From Syncephalis plumigaleata (Eukaryota; Zoopagomycota; Zoopagomycetes; Zoopagales; Piptocephalidaceae), in the NCBI GenBank assembly GCA_025201365.1, contig JAIXMF010000017.1:1-64000 (forward strand): a stretch of DNA of 64,000 bases, read 5' to 3'. Numbering within the stretch: the stretch's first letter is position 1; each line of letters starts with the position of its first letter. Under the pieces are notes generated by a model. It saw nothing but the letters and a program-made list of their open reading frames with translations. It searched no databases and was not told where the DNA came from. Made by a program: the position numbers and the translations under genes. Positions 9,644 to 23,487 of the stretch are shown here, piece by piece.

Positions 9644-11540
9644 TACAACTGGTAAATCACGCTTTTCCTGGTCCAAATTGCGTTGCTTTTAATATATGGT
9701 AAGTATCGAGCAATAACTGATTTATTCTACTAAAATACTAATAGTCATTGAATGGATTAGCAATCATATAGATAATGAGAATGTGATGACACTCGCACAG
9801 CATGCCATACACTGCTGGTATTGCTGTATGTTTATGATTTCATTATCAATAAATATGTTCACTATTTCGATATAATATATTCTAGCTTTTAAATGTACTG
9901 CTGCAATATGATGTGTCGTCATTAGGAGTATAGCCAGCAATGGACTTGACTACGTGTATACAACTAGATATACAATGACTATACAGAATGACTGATGTTA
10001 ACTGATAATTATGAATGGTGAATGCTTGCTTACCGGTATGTGTACACTCAACATGTTGCTTGTATTTCTCTTCATTTCATCGGCATTTGCAATAACTATT
10101 GTAGGAATAGTGGTTGATGATATCACGTATACCTGTCATCATCATTATGATTGATTATTCTATGGCACACTGGTACTTGACAGGAGAAAGGCATCCCGCC
10201 CATTGAGGTACTCGTCACAATCAACACGATGAAGCGGCAGACCTTCACGAATGGTTGGTTCATCATTTGTATAACAGGAATACCGCGGCTTCCAAGTCTT
10301 GTACCTCATCTCGAATGGCTAATGTCAACTGGAAGGCAGTGTCACGTCGTGGTTGATCATCGTGTGCAAATGACCATTGCAGACAAGTAATCGGACCTGT
10401 AAGCATGCTTTAAGTGGACGACTAGAAGTGATTGAGCATAGCGAATATATCCACAGCCATTCACTTAGGCCGTTGGATATCTTCGCCATATGTCATCATC
10501 GTGGTGTGTGAGTTAGTCTAGTCATATTATATCAGCTATGTCATTTTGATTATAGCTGATGTCTTGTAGAGTTATTAATATCGACTACAATTACCATTTA
10601 TTTGTAAATACACGTCTAGCATTACATTGAAAGAGAAATAAGGATCACTTTTGTTGGAGTAATATAGCAAATCAGATAGAGCCACATAGATTGAATTGCA
10701 ACTGTTTGTCAACCATTTACACGCTTCAATTTATGTCAGTTCCTAGACTAATGATGGTTGCATTGATAATTCCAAGCAAATAAACACTCCCTCCTTCGAC
10801 AGACATCATATTCCCCAGCTTGCTTACATTGGACTGACTGCTCTGACCGCTTTGAAAGCAAAGAGCATCGTGAAACACTCGTACATTGTTGTATGCTTGC
10901 ATTGTATCAATATATCATAGACGACGGTTACCTCACTTCTCTTTCAATGCTTGGCTATTCTAATGGCTTGGTTTGGACTTCTATTTAGAAATGAAATGGC
11001 TACAACACGTTCTATTGAGCCGATCGGTTCTCTTTGACCAAAGTTGACTAATCAAACCTTAGCTAGCAAATGCCCGTTTAGTTTCCTCGTATGAGGTTGG
11101 CAAGCATATGGACAATACTCATGACATTGAGGCCTTCTAGTTCTCTTCTTACGAAAACGGCCTATCTGGATATCAACTCGGATACTATTGAATGGTGGCA
11201 ACTCCCAACACGTCATCGAGATAATTCTAGTGCAATTGTTACTCCCCGGGAATAGCAGGAAGAAGAAGAAAAGGAAAAGACGATGATATAGAATTAGATT
11301 GCAATATCTAGTAATAAAGAAATAGATTCTGCTAATGCTACATTGAGCATAATAGCAGAGTATCAGCTATTAATCGTGTAATACAATGGCAGTCTAGTAT
11401 GTGTACCTTACAAAACGGTTCAAGGACATTGTTGCACCATTTCTGATTTAGCATAAGCATTTAATGGAGATGATGACAGTGGTGACGTAGCAAGTTATCC
11501 TCTAGTTCCTCTCTTTCACCCTCTCTCTCCCTCTTTCACA
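9644..11540. other. AT-rich intergenic stretch with one possible gene relic
   Basis: Apart from the minus-strand fragment at 10165-10320, nothing coding is supported. The sequence is generic AT-rich with short direct repeats. The 11450-11540 part ends in a CT-rich leader (CTCTCTTTCACCCTCTCTC) immediately before the paraoxonase ATG. Confidence 0.4.
10165..10320 (-). pseudogene. Possible decayed gene fragment
   Basis: On the minus strand a short open stretch reads [20 protein letters not shown] and continues GLPLHRVDCDEYLNGRDAFL, with protein-like composition unlike the surrounding AT-rich noise. The same strand upstream shows coding-like pieces (for example [11 protein letters not shown] near 10330) in another frame. 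There is no start, no clear splice frame and no family match. It could be a relic or a chance open frame. Confidence 0.25.
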
Positions 11541-13008
11541 ATGACTTTGAGTAAAGGTGATTCCAAACAAACGACAAAACCCGTAGCTACAACAGCCGGT
11601 TGGAGCAAGCTGTCTATCATATTTGTAGTGGCTCTGGTACCGCTTACCGCTTTTCTGTGCTATGACGTGCTACGGCTTTACAAGATTACGGGAATTACCC
11701 GTAGCGTACCGTTCACCCAGCAGAACTGTAAACATATCACGCAAGAGAGTAGGCTAGCCATATTGCCACTTGATTATGCTATACTAACACCATGATATCT
11801 AGAGCTAGAAGGCTGCGAGGATCTAGCCATCCATCATCGATCGGGTCAAGCGTTTCTAGCGTGTGGCAGCGTGGCTACACGTCGTGCACACATGAGCGTA
11901 GGCACTTACGCCACCAATGCTACCGATAGTCTATTCAGCTATGATTTAAAGGTATAGCCGGTGTAGTTGGCAGGTGATCCACTTTCTGTATTTATATACT
12001 TATATATTGACTATAGACAGGCAATCTAAAAGAGATTACCATCGAGGGTCTCGGCGATGATGGCTATCATGCACTAGGCATCGGTATATGGGATCCATAC
12101 GTGGAGCATGCAAAGCCACAGAATAAGGATAAAGGAGCAGCACCCGAGGATACCATCATTATTATGGCCATCAATAGTCGACGTAATGAGAGTGTAGTGG
12201 AAATCATGGAATATCAACTGGGAACGAGCAAGGCCAAGATCGTGGAGACAGCACGTCATCCACTCATCAGTACACCCAATGGCGTATTACCGACATCGGC
12301 GTAAGTTATCTCGATTGATCACTCTCAATTGTACCTCTTAACATGCGTGAATAGACGTTCATTCTACATTTCAAATGATCTATGGGGTCGTAAGAACTTT
12401 ATTCGTACATTCGAGATGGTAACCGCGAGAGAGTGGAGCAGCGTTGTCTATCGCAATGAACATGGAAATGCCATGGTTGTAGCAGATCATTTGGGATTCC
12501 CTAATGGTATAGGCACTAGCTACGATGATCAACTACTGTACGTTTCATCCTCGCATGCTTACGTGCTCATTTACAAGCGTCTCCCGATGGTAAATTGATA
12601 CTACGCGACCGTATTGATGTGCCCATCTAAGCGATAATCTACGCGTCAATCCGGTGGATGGCTCATTCCTCGTATCGGGTAAGCTATGCGTTTGCTCTGT
12701 GCATGTATGCGTGCGTGTGGTGCGCTATTACGTGCTAACCATGTATGACAGGTAATGTGAAATTCCTAGATTTTGTTGCAGCAATGAGAGATCCGAACTA
12801 TGCTGCTCATGGTGCAGTGGTAAGGATAGCCAACAACACCGATGCCGATCTTTATTTCGGCGTCAAGTACAAGCAAGAGATTGTATTCAGTGAAAGCACC
12901 AAAGAGATCACCCCGCTATCAGTGGCCGATTACAGTCCCGAGTACAAGAAGCTTCTACTGGGCAGTATTGTCGGGTCAGGTTTCCACGTTTGCGATGCGG
13001 AACTTTGA
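11541..13008 (+). CDS. Paraoxonase/arylesterase-like membrane-anchored protein
   Basis: Proposed exons are 11541-11748, 11803-11951, 12017-12300, 12355-12678 and 12752-13008. The protein of about 407 residues starts with a cytosolic tail and a single hydrophobic segment (LSIIFVVALVPLTAFLC), then NCKHITQEKLEGCEDLAI, which matches the paraoxonase N-terminal pattern. Later come GDDGYHALGIGIWD, FYISNDLW, DHLGFPNGI and a C-terminal GSIVGSGFHVC, all expected propeller positions. Paraoxonases are calcium-dependent six-blade beta-propeller hydrolases or lactonases, and substrate cannot be told here. Exon 4 contains two single-base losses, near 12590 (LP/DGKLILRDRIDVP) and near 12630 (before DNLRVNPVDGSFL). 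The exon sum is 1222, two short of a multiple of three. It converges on the ceramidase gene 285 bases downstream. Confidence 0.75.
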
Positions 13009-13293
13009 ATCGACGTCTAAGTTAAAAAGTACAAGGGATCAAGTATTACTTGCTACTCTCTGTCTTGACTGGAAATAAAAGACAATCAATCGTAGTTACT
13101 ATTTATTCCGTATGATTCTAAGCGTATAACAAGTAGCGTAGCAGCAGTATCCTTGCCTTCTCGGACTATTTCATAAGTATCGTAATAGTTATATATCTAA
13201 TAGCTATTCTTTATTACTAAACAAATTTACAATCAACTGACTAGCCTATACAGATTGATGGCAAAAGAATGCCATGCAATGCGTATACGCTGA

Positions 13294-14597
13294 CTAGAGC
13301 AACTTTGCTTTCTTGGCCGATCTTGACACTAGTGTCGGTATGATCTTCATCGTCCATTCCACTACGTAATCGTTATGCTTATCGAGTCGACTTAGACGGA
13401 GATACTGGCAAAAGACAATGAATCCGTAGCCACCCAAACCAGCTAGGATATGCCACCAGCCATGCAGTTGCAATAGACCATTCCACGGTTCACCAATGCT
13501 GGCGCGTGCTGCACGTAATTGCGAGCAAAGTTGTTGTCAATATTCCAGACGAGAAATCCGAGCGTGTAGGAACCGCAACTGATCAACAGGAGTTTACGCA
13601 GCTCTTGCTTGGCGAGCGAGTTTGCCGGCAGCTGATTAAATGCGTAGGCCGCCTTCATCACGGTAGTAATGGTGAGTGCACCATAACAACATTGGTAGTA
13701 TAGCGAATGATTTACGAACAAATAGGTGGCCGTGATAAACAACGAGATGGCCGCCAATCCCCAGGGCAAGAGTTGACGCTGACGTTTCGACATGTTATCC
13801 GTATCAAATCTAATTGTACAAATTGGCCATTAGTCCATCGATGAGAATAGCCTTGTATATGATAAATATATATATATGATAAATCACTCACGTCAAGTAT
13901 AGAAGCATGCTTGTTGTGAAAACCACTGTATTGTTGTTCAATAATCACAGCATTAGTAGTGCCAATGGCTTGATCATTTACAAGAATACCACTTACTTGG
14001 CAGTTCGTCCATGAGTTGCATTTCATATAAGAGTGTCATATGGAAACCCCATCTACATATATAGATATAAGCATGACATGTCAATTAAATACATTGTCCT
14101 ATAGTGGGATACACACACACACACTTACGATCCAACACCTATTAACATATAGGAGGCAAACGTCAAGGCAAATCGTCTCTCCAATTTCAGCTTTTGTGCC
14201 GTGTAAATACCATAGATGGCAAAGACAACTGTATACAACGCGGTCTATTAGTCATCATGTCTGGAAGAGAAAGGACATACGTCATTGTTACATACTAAAT
14301 AAGGCATTTGTAATTGTATTGTAGAATTCAGCAATGTATTTGCAGGTGGCGTAGTTTTCCTACATTCCCATTCCATGGTAGGATTGGAAAAGAAAGCACA
14401 TCAGTTCTCCGCAATAGCATAGAATAGCGAGGAATGTACCGTCTCTCGTCGCTTACCTCGCACCATTCAATATTCGCCGTTCTATATACAATGGCAATTT
14501 AGTCAGTGATTCTACATTGATTGATTATCGTATAATTCATACTAATCTACCTTTTACCCCAGTAGCTGTAACTGGTGGCATTAAGACTTTCCATCAT
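13294..14597 (-). CDS. ACER: Alkaline ceramidase, paralogue A
   Basis: Exons in gene order are 14597-14551, 14481-14457, 14359-14296, 14228-14129, 14052-13997, 13925-13892 and 13809-13294. The protein (about 280 residues) reads through the ceramidase signatures ENYATCKYIAEFYNTITNA, WGFHMTLLYEMQLMDELP (conserved Ser/His), WNIDNNF (conserved Asp) and LHGWWHILAGLG (metal-binding HxxxH region). The family is a seven-pass ER/Golgi hydrolase cutting ceramide, dihydroceramide or phytoceramide to sphingoid base and fatty acid at alkaline pH. It has three more introns than the copy at 55435. One base is missing in exon 7 (TTTGC read as TTGC near 13530): IDNNF and CSQLRAARA lie in adjacent frames, and the exon sum of 842 becomes 843 with one base. 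Confidence 0.85.
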
Positions 14598-16067
14598 ATA
14601 TAGATGCATAGTGACAAAGCAGTATCCTCTTTATCTATGACTAGCCTGACAACAACAACAACACGAATAAGTGTATCCAGTATCGAATCTTCTTATACAA
14701 AGAACAGTTGAGTAGTAGCAACAACAACAAGTCAAATACAAGTAGACAGAATGCCGATTGAGTGTCAACAATAATCAATGCTTATTTAAACCTAACAACG
14801 TCTGCAACATTATTGGAACTTTTATACTTGCATGTTTGGCAGTTGAGACACAATAGTTTTGCCCAAGACTTTATCCGAATTCCTCTCATTTGCTGCATTA
14901 GTAACGGCGTTATTTCACCGATCATCCGCTAAATAGGAGTGGTAAGAAAGATGACAGCAACGCTCCTAATGCTACTACTACTGATGATGATGACGGTGAT
15001 GACGATGATGATTCATCTGTCCTACAAGCATTCAGCCATCACGCCTTTGTAGAAAGAGCTCCGCGTTATTCACGTGGCTTTACATCGATAAATGTAGTTG
15101 TTGGATGCACGTACCGCTCCATTCAATCCACTTGATGTTTGCTTTGTTTGCTTTCCTCTCTTTCTTGATTACTAATTCTCGTGTGGATTCTATCGCTGTT
15201 CCGATGTAGTATCTGTGAGTATAACCAGTCAATTCCCATAAAATATGTAAATGACTCGTCTATTAGATATAATTGGACAAGTCATTGTTTTAGCGCAATA
15301 AGTTCGTACGATGTTTTGATTAGTTTTACGTGCACACTTTAACGCTCGCCTAGGTTTAACATAATTAAAGGAGAAAAGAGCAAGCACGTATGTTAATCAA
15401 ACGGTGGCTGACTAGCATGCTTGCCAGTAGAATTAGATTTGACTCAGATGCTGTGCGTAGGATGCCATAGCAACGCTGTGGGATACACTGCTTAGCAAAT
15501 CAATAGAAACATGCTACAATAGCTACAGATGCACACAAGATAATTGCTTATGATATTCACAGTAGGATTAATAGTCATGCTGCTTACTTGATCCATTGAT
15601 TATCTCATTTTTATGATTATTACAGATAGTCATCATCGATATCGTAGGGTAATCAAGTACTCGATACACCTTCTGAGTAAGTAGTCAACAATTGACTCTC
15701 CTACTTCACATATCGGAATACCTGCTAGCTATTTGAATGGCGAAACTTTGCCGGATAAACCATCCGAATGTACTCCAAATGATCCGAGCATCTTGATACG
15801 ATGAATCTACACATCGATAAAGCAAGTGCACATTTAGATTGACAAATACACACGTCATACTACTGCTAATGTATCATGTATTTTGCTTTGTTCATTGAAA
15901 TCAAATAAATCGAATGCAATGTCATAAACAGTTCTACAATTACTTCATATCATTCATATAATAATATCCGATAGATCAACCATATTCCTACTAAATCTAT
16001 TTATTGTCGTATTTTGTCAATATCCCTATTGTTAGTGACCAAGTAGAATCCATTACTGTGCCGTATA
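14598..16067. other. Intergenic region without recognisable gene
   Basis: Between the divergently oriented ceramidase A start and the PRP18 3' end. It holds CAACAA microsatellites (14650-14730) and a GATGAT run (14980-15012). Long frames are absent and no RNA gene is evident. Confidence 0.5.
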
Positions 16068-17785
16068 TTAACCGATTGCTCGTGCCAAATCCTTGGGTGG
16101 ATACTTTGTCTGAGAGAATGTCATTAAACGTTTAATACACTGGATCCATTTACGTTGTGTCTCATCGTTAAGTACATCTATTATCAGGTAGAGTTAGGGC
16201 GTATTAACCAATTGACTAGCATGAAACATCAGTTAGTTAGTTAGGTAAATAAAAGACAAAAGGATACGAGCCACTTGACTGGCAAAAATCTTTTCACGCG
16301 CTGAACGTTCGTGAATACTAAACAATTAATAAGTAATATTAGTATCACGACAATACTCATAGCCACTCCACTTACCCAACCATAGTAACACCTATTATAT
16401 TGTTATGATGTTGATCGAGTTAGTATGTCAGTTGCACTTTGCATCAACTCGTCTTGCTTACCAATAGGCCATGGTGCATTGCCAATAGATAGACGTAGAT
16501 AGGAATCATTAGCTTGTAAGTAGTCTCGCTTCAAACAATAATGAACAATCTCCGTGATACGTGCTAGTACATCTGGCTCCATACTCTAATGACAAAGCGT
16601 TAAGCTGGAATTATGACAGTGATCATCTGCTACAACATGCATAAACTTACCTTATGTTTAAGCTGTTTGAAGTATGGCTTCAAATATTCTTTGGATTGTC
16701 GCTGCGTTACCGTCTGATGTTTACCTTGATTGCTACGCTTCACCTCGGCTAATCCATTGGAGATCGTCAGCCTAATCATCATCATTGCTATCACTATTCT
16801 ACTTACGTGGCCTAGACTCCAATTCCGCCTCCCATTCATAAAGCATACGCTATAGTACACTGATCAGTCACACTATTATTTGCTACGATAATTCATGCCA
16901 CTCACTTTGGTCCATATGTAGATGGCGCTACACACTTTATCTGGATCTGTTTTCAGGGTTTCTGGCGAGATAACATTCTCGTTGATTTGATCAACTACAT
17001 CGGCTTGTAGCCAGCGACTACCACCTGACGTGTTCTCCTCCTTATGCTTATGTACACTGTGATCCATCATTTCATCTACCTTCTCCAGTTGCTTCATGAA
17101 ATCATTACGTTGTCCCTAACAAAGAAAGAAGGCAAGCAAGAAATAGCACGATCAATGAGTATAGCCTTCTTACGTATCTCTCATTGTTTCCTCTAGTCAC
17201 CTCTGATCGCTCCTCAATAACTTCCAAGGCACGTAATCGAATACGTCGTTGCTTTTCCGTTTCGCCGAATAATCGAATTGGCTCGTCCTTCTTACGAAGT
17301 CGACGAGTTACTTCTTCGTTGGATAGATTACGTAATTCCTCCACATTAACCTGTACATCCTCCGTCTATTTCCTCGTTAGTATACATTATTAAGCTGCCT
17401 CGTTCATTGCTATCTCTTCTTCTGCTTGCACTCTACCTGTACTGATTCCTTGGTTGTGTCTTTGATTTTTGGTGTTGCATTGCTGGACGACGATGGCGAC
17501 GACGACGACGATTCCTCGCTAGATTCCTTTTGCTTCTTCTATACGACAATAGTAGAGGAGGTCAACGAGGTATTCCGTACGTTTCTTTTACCACTAGCTT
17601 ACCTGTCGTGCTTGCTGTTCTAGCGCTTGCTCCTGCCAATAAGCCTCTTCACGCTGTCGTTCCAGATCTGCTCGTCTCACATATTTCTTACCGCCATTCT
17701 TGCTCTTAGTGGCAGTGGCCACCTCATCAAGTTGTCGCTTCTTAGACTTGATCTCTGATTGTAGCAGAGATGTGAATGCATCCAT
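16068..17785 (-). CDS. PRP18: Pre-mRNA-splicing factor 18
   Basis: Ten exons in gene order: 17785-17603, 17538-17437, 17365-17174, 17115-16906, 16849-16807, 16748-16651, 16585-16462, 16391-16376, 16317-16268, 16177-16068. The total of 1128 bases gives 375 residues with no frame break. N-terminal lysine/glutamate-rich segment MDAFTSLLQSEIKSKKRQ, then the PRP4/PRP18 small motif SNEEVTRRLRKKDEPIRLFG (about residues 100-120), then the helical Prp18 domain with WEAELESRP, QSKEYLKPYFKQL and the highly conserved ANDSYLRLSIGNAPWPIG loop, ending AHVLNDETQRKWIQCIKRLM. Prp18 acts in the second transesterification step, with Slu7 in the U5-containing spliceosome, in the nucleus. A microexon of 16 bases (16376-16391) splits the conserved loop. 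Confidence 0.95.
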
Positions 17786-18295
17786 GGTGCACGCTATTTG
17801 AATGCGAAATGGGAATAAGGAACAATTTTGATGTCAATAAAATCATTCATTTCTTCTTGTTTCAGTAACAACATTCAACATTCGACATTAGTAGTAGTAT
17901 CACTGTTCTATAGTTTAACGGATAAACAGCAACGACAAGATTATATTCAATGGCAATTGAGCATAGACCTGCATCCATGAAGGCAATGTCTACGTATGAT
18001 AATGGCACGCACATATAAACAAAGAATGGAACGTAATTATACGTGTGCCAAGTGTAAGTGTAATTATTTAGCCATGAGCTGAGCCATCATCTCTCTTTGC
18101 GATATACTAACTATTACTAGTCGACAAGTAGAGATAGAGATAGAGATAGAGAGAGAGAGAGAGAGGGACACAGACTAATAGACTGACTGACAGATCGAAC
18201 GAAAGAATCAATGAGTGATAGACAGATAGACAGATAGGGGGAGGAACAAGAGAAAGAAGCGCGTGTATAAATACTTGTCCACTATCCAGCTCGAC
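17786..18295. other. PRP18-ARP1 intergenic spacer with GA microsatellite
   Basis: 18131-18175 holds GATAGA repeats passing into a pure GA run, followed by GACTGACTGACAGA and GATAGACAGATA words to 18240. PRP18 (upstream side) and ARP1 (3' end) both read on the minus strand, so the PRP18 promoter should lie near 17790-18100. Confidence 0.5.
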
Positions 18296-20009
<1,714 letters not shown>

Positions 20010-21846
20010 TGTATATAAACAGTAAGATAGATGATAATAACCAGTAAAGGAAAGAAAGGAAAGAAAGAAAGAAAGAGTAAGCCGATAAACAACGAAGGCG
20101 ACAATAGATGAGTCGATAATAGGTATATAAAAAAAGAGAGAGCGAAAGAGAGAGCGAGCGAGCAAGCAAGTGAGTTAGGCCACTAGTGACGCGGCACAAA
20201 CAATCCTCTCCGCTCGCATATATTTACTACTCATTTGATGATTCGTCCATTCGTAATAGATGAATGCAAGTCGACTGGATTCGTATCTTTAGGTTGGATT
20301 GACACAAAGGCAGTTAGACGAGTGTGAATTCACTCAACATTTATGACGAATGCAATGTAAGTGTGATATGATCGGCATAGCTGTCTGCATTTTTGTTATA
20401 TAAACATGTATATCACACTGCCTTCAAAGGATGATGAGCATCAGTATAGTTCAGGCAGTACACGTACATCCACCTACATGCACCCTTACTACTATCAGTG
20501 CTGCAAAGTGATGGCAGCACCACCATCCTCATCCTCATCCTCATCACCATCACCAGTGCCATGTTGCCACATGCTATAAAAAGATCACGCGGTTGTTGTC
20601 CAACCAATTGTAGTTACTACGCTGCCATTTACGTATGTGCTCCTTGACCAGTCTAGCATCTTTCTCCTGCTTTATCCTTGTCCGAATGTATCCCTATGCA
20701 GAGTGAACGAAGCGAACAAGGATGCAACGAAGGATAGTATCGTTGGTGTACAAAGTAAACAGACGAGCAGTGCAGAGGCATCAAAGTTTAAATACACTTT
20801 TACACGGCGACTACTACAGTAGCAATAGTGTAGTTATTCTATTCAATAAATACATATTATATATTACTCTAGCAATCAATTAAGCATACGAATGACTATC
20901 AATGATTATCACGTCAATAACGCGCTATATCACTCTTTATCGATCTAGCTATTTATATAGATATGTACGTATGTACTTGCGTTACTTGCTTTATTCCTTA
21001 TAATGTGGCCTTGTACAATGATCATCATGTATCGTGCGATTCGGAGACTTTACCTGCAACTCACAGCATGTGCGAGTGGATGAGCAGTTATAAGCATGGC
21101 ACGCTGTCTCTAGACGAGCAGTGTCTATCTAGTGACCTGCACGCACGCACGCACCCATCCACCTTGTCACCCGTTAGATACTCCCACATGGATTGATAGC
21201 TTACATGCTGACCAGCAACAACAACAACTACCACTGCTCTGCTGCTGCTACACTTGCTTGATCAAGCAATTCTACTTGCCTGCTTGCCTGCTTATCAGGC
21301 TGTATACGAACAACACCCCCTGATAATAGCGACATACTTGTTCATTCACTCTACTAGGAAAAAGAAGCCAAATAGCGCTATTATTGTTGTTATTATACCA
21401 ACCAACCAACCAGACCATTCCATATTAACGCATCCCTCACTCACTCACTCAATCAATCACACTTTCATTCTTATTCTGACTCTGTACACTCACTCACTCA
21501 CTCAGTCAGTCAGTTCACTCACTCGACTACTCACTCACTCGTTCTAGTGTTGTTTCCTCTCGCTCTCCCTCTCTTTCTCTCTTTCTCTCTCCCTCTCCTC
21601 TCACTCTCACTTTCACTTTCATCGACCCTTCGGATTACACTTTCATCTTTACTACGTTTTCCTTTTGTCGACGGCCTTCAACACGTATTTACATTTGTTT
21701 CTTTACTATTCTTCCGTCACTCCTCATCTACATCTCCCTTTAAATACCTCTTTATTTGTTGAGAACGTATCCTGTTTCATCTGTTGATCTCTTATACTCT
21801 TAGTGTGTTATCTCACTCTTGTTTCCACCATTGATACGTCAACAAA
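20010..21846. other. Divergent promoter region of ARP1 and the PKA regulatory gene
   Basis: Contains a GA/CT-rich block next to the ARP1 start (20045-20175, AAGAAAGAAAG and GAGCGAGCAAGC) and a long CT-rich leader before the PKA gene with CACTCACTCACTC and CAGTCAGTCAGT runs (21440-21545) and CTCTCTCTCCCTC (21555-21605). Short frames in it are low-complexity. A weak gene candidate at 20343-20822 is listed separately. Confidence 0.5.
20343..20822 (+). CDS. Possible small gene, weakly supported
   Basis: A MTNAM start at 20343 with a GTAAG donor, an S/P-rich open stretch near 20460-20575 and a last piece (20699-20822) ending VGVQSKQTSSAEASKFKYTF then TRRLLQ stop. The final piece has protein-like composition and lies just after a CAG acceptor-like site, and AATAAA follows at 20844. 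I could not join the pieces into one convincing frame and recognise no family. It could be noise in the ARP1-PKA promoter region. Confidence 0.2.
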
Positions 21847-23487
21847 ATGGCAGAACCGCAACCCATCTGCTTGCCACCGGCATATATCGAGCTGGTGGAG
21901 GAATTGTCGGCTATTATAGCGGCCACTCAACCAGAGGACATTTACCAATTCTGCTCAAACTTTTTTCAACATAAATTAGAAGAACAACGTGCCGAACTCG
22001 TGGCCATCGGTAAGTGTCCACCCCTTACACGAGTGCTAATAGGATATTGTATAATACACGCGTGTTATTGACCTGCTACTACTTTGTTTCTATAGCCAAA
22101 TCGGCACAAGAAGCTGGATTCCAATTTGTAGAGGCTAATCCGGCTGCAGATGCTCCGGCCGCACCTGTGGCAGATAGCAATGGACATCCAGTAGCCATTG
22201 ACAACATGGTACTATCCGAGGCACAACTACATCACACAGCGAATGGAGGCCAACCTATTCACGCGGCATCGTCTACACTAGCCACCGATATACACCAAGA
22301 CACGCATAGCCAACATCAGCAACATCATCATCACCATCATCATCATCATCAAGACGATGAACGACACCATGAAGATGACGACGACGATGACGACGATGAC
22401 GATGAAGAAGAAGAAGAGGAAGCCGATGATGAAATGTCAGATGCTCTTCCTGAAATGCAAGCTGCTGCCGCTGCTCTCAATCGCGGTCGTCGTACATCCG
22501 TCAGTGCTGAATCCATGGTACCTAGTGCTGGTGACGACTTCGCCAAAATCGTTATTCCAAAGACCGAACAACAGCGCGAACGTATTGAGGCATCCATCGC
22601 GAACAACTTTCTGTTCAGAAACCTCGATGAAGAACAGTACAAGGATGTTATCGATGCCATGGCCGAGAAACGCGTCTCCCCCGGTGAAATCGTTATTCAA
22701 CAAGGTGGCGTGGGTGATTACTTTTACGTAGTAGAAATGGGTGCTCTAGACGTCTACGTGACACGCGAGGGCATTCCTAACGAATCCGAATTCGGCACCA
22801 AAGTACTCTCCTACACCTCAGGTGGCAGTTTCGGTGAACTGGCCCTCATGTACAATGCACCGCGTGCCGCCACCATTATCGCCACCGATGACTGTGTGCT
22901 CTGGGCGTTGGATCGCGTCACCTTCCGTCGTATCCTAATGGAACGCACCTCGCGTAAACGACGCATGTACGAATTATTCCTCGAGGAAGTGCCACTGTTG
23001 ACTTCACTTGAAGCTTATGAACGACACAAAATTGCGGATGCTTTAGAGTCCGTTATCTATAACGAAGGCGATGTAGTTATTCAGCAAGGTGACGTGGGCG
23101 AGAACTTTTACATTATCGAATCGGGTGATGCAGGCGTCTGTCAAATAGACGAGAATGGAGTACGCCACGAATTACCCGGATTAGGCAAGGGTGACTACTT
23201 TGGAGGTAAGCGTAATACTAGGATCAAATCGATTCTATTAGTAAATACTGTTGGTTATCTAATGTGTTTATTGAATGAATTGATTAACGACTACTACTAT
23301 AATCATTTACCATTTAGAATTGGCCTTGCTCAACAATAAGCCACGCGCTGCTACCATCTACGCCAAAGGTCGTCTTAAATGCGCCACCTTGAACAAAAAG
23401 GCATTCAACCGACTACTCGGACCTGTAGTGGACATTATCAAGCGCAACACGGTACAATACAAGCGAAGCTCCAAGATTGCCCTTTAG
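21847..23487 (+). CDS. PKAR: cAMP-dependent protein kinase regulatory subunit
   Basis: Exons 21847-22009, 22096-23205 and 23318-23487 give 480 residues with no break. An RII-type dimerisation/docking helix pair sits at the N-terminus (PPAYIELVEELSAIIAAT ... IYQFCSNFFQHKLEEQRAEL). A low-complexity insert follows, with a histidine run, then aspartate and glutamate runs (about residues 125-165). The inhibitor site RGRRTSVSAES mimics substrate and is type II because serine follows the RRxS-type arginines. Two cyclic-nucleotide-binding domains follow with phosphate-binding cassettes FGELALMYNAPRAAT and FGELALLNNKPRAAT. It holds the PKA catalytic subunit inactive until cAMP binds. The second cassette is split by intron 2 directly after FG. 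Confidence 0.95.
22320..22425 (+). repeat. Coding CAT/GAC/GAA triplet repeats
   Basis: CATCATCATCACCATCATCATCAT near 22322-22352 encodes a histidine run. GACGACGACGATGACGACGATGAC and GAAGAAGAAGAG at 22376-22420 encode an acidic run. They sit between the docking domain and the inhibitor site of the PKA regulatory subunit, a linker known to vary in length among fungi. Confidence 0.9.

Noticed and set aside
20343-20822. Idea that the serine/proline stretch is part of a known gene
   Set aside because: The pieces cannot be joined in one frame and no family is recognised, so it is kept only as a weak feature.
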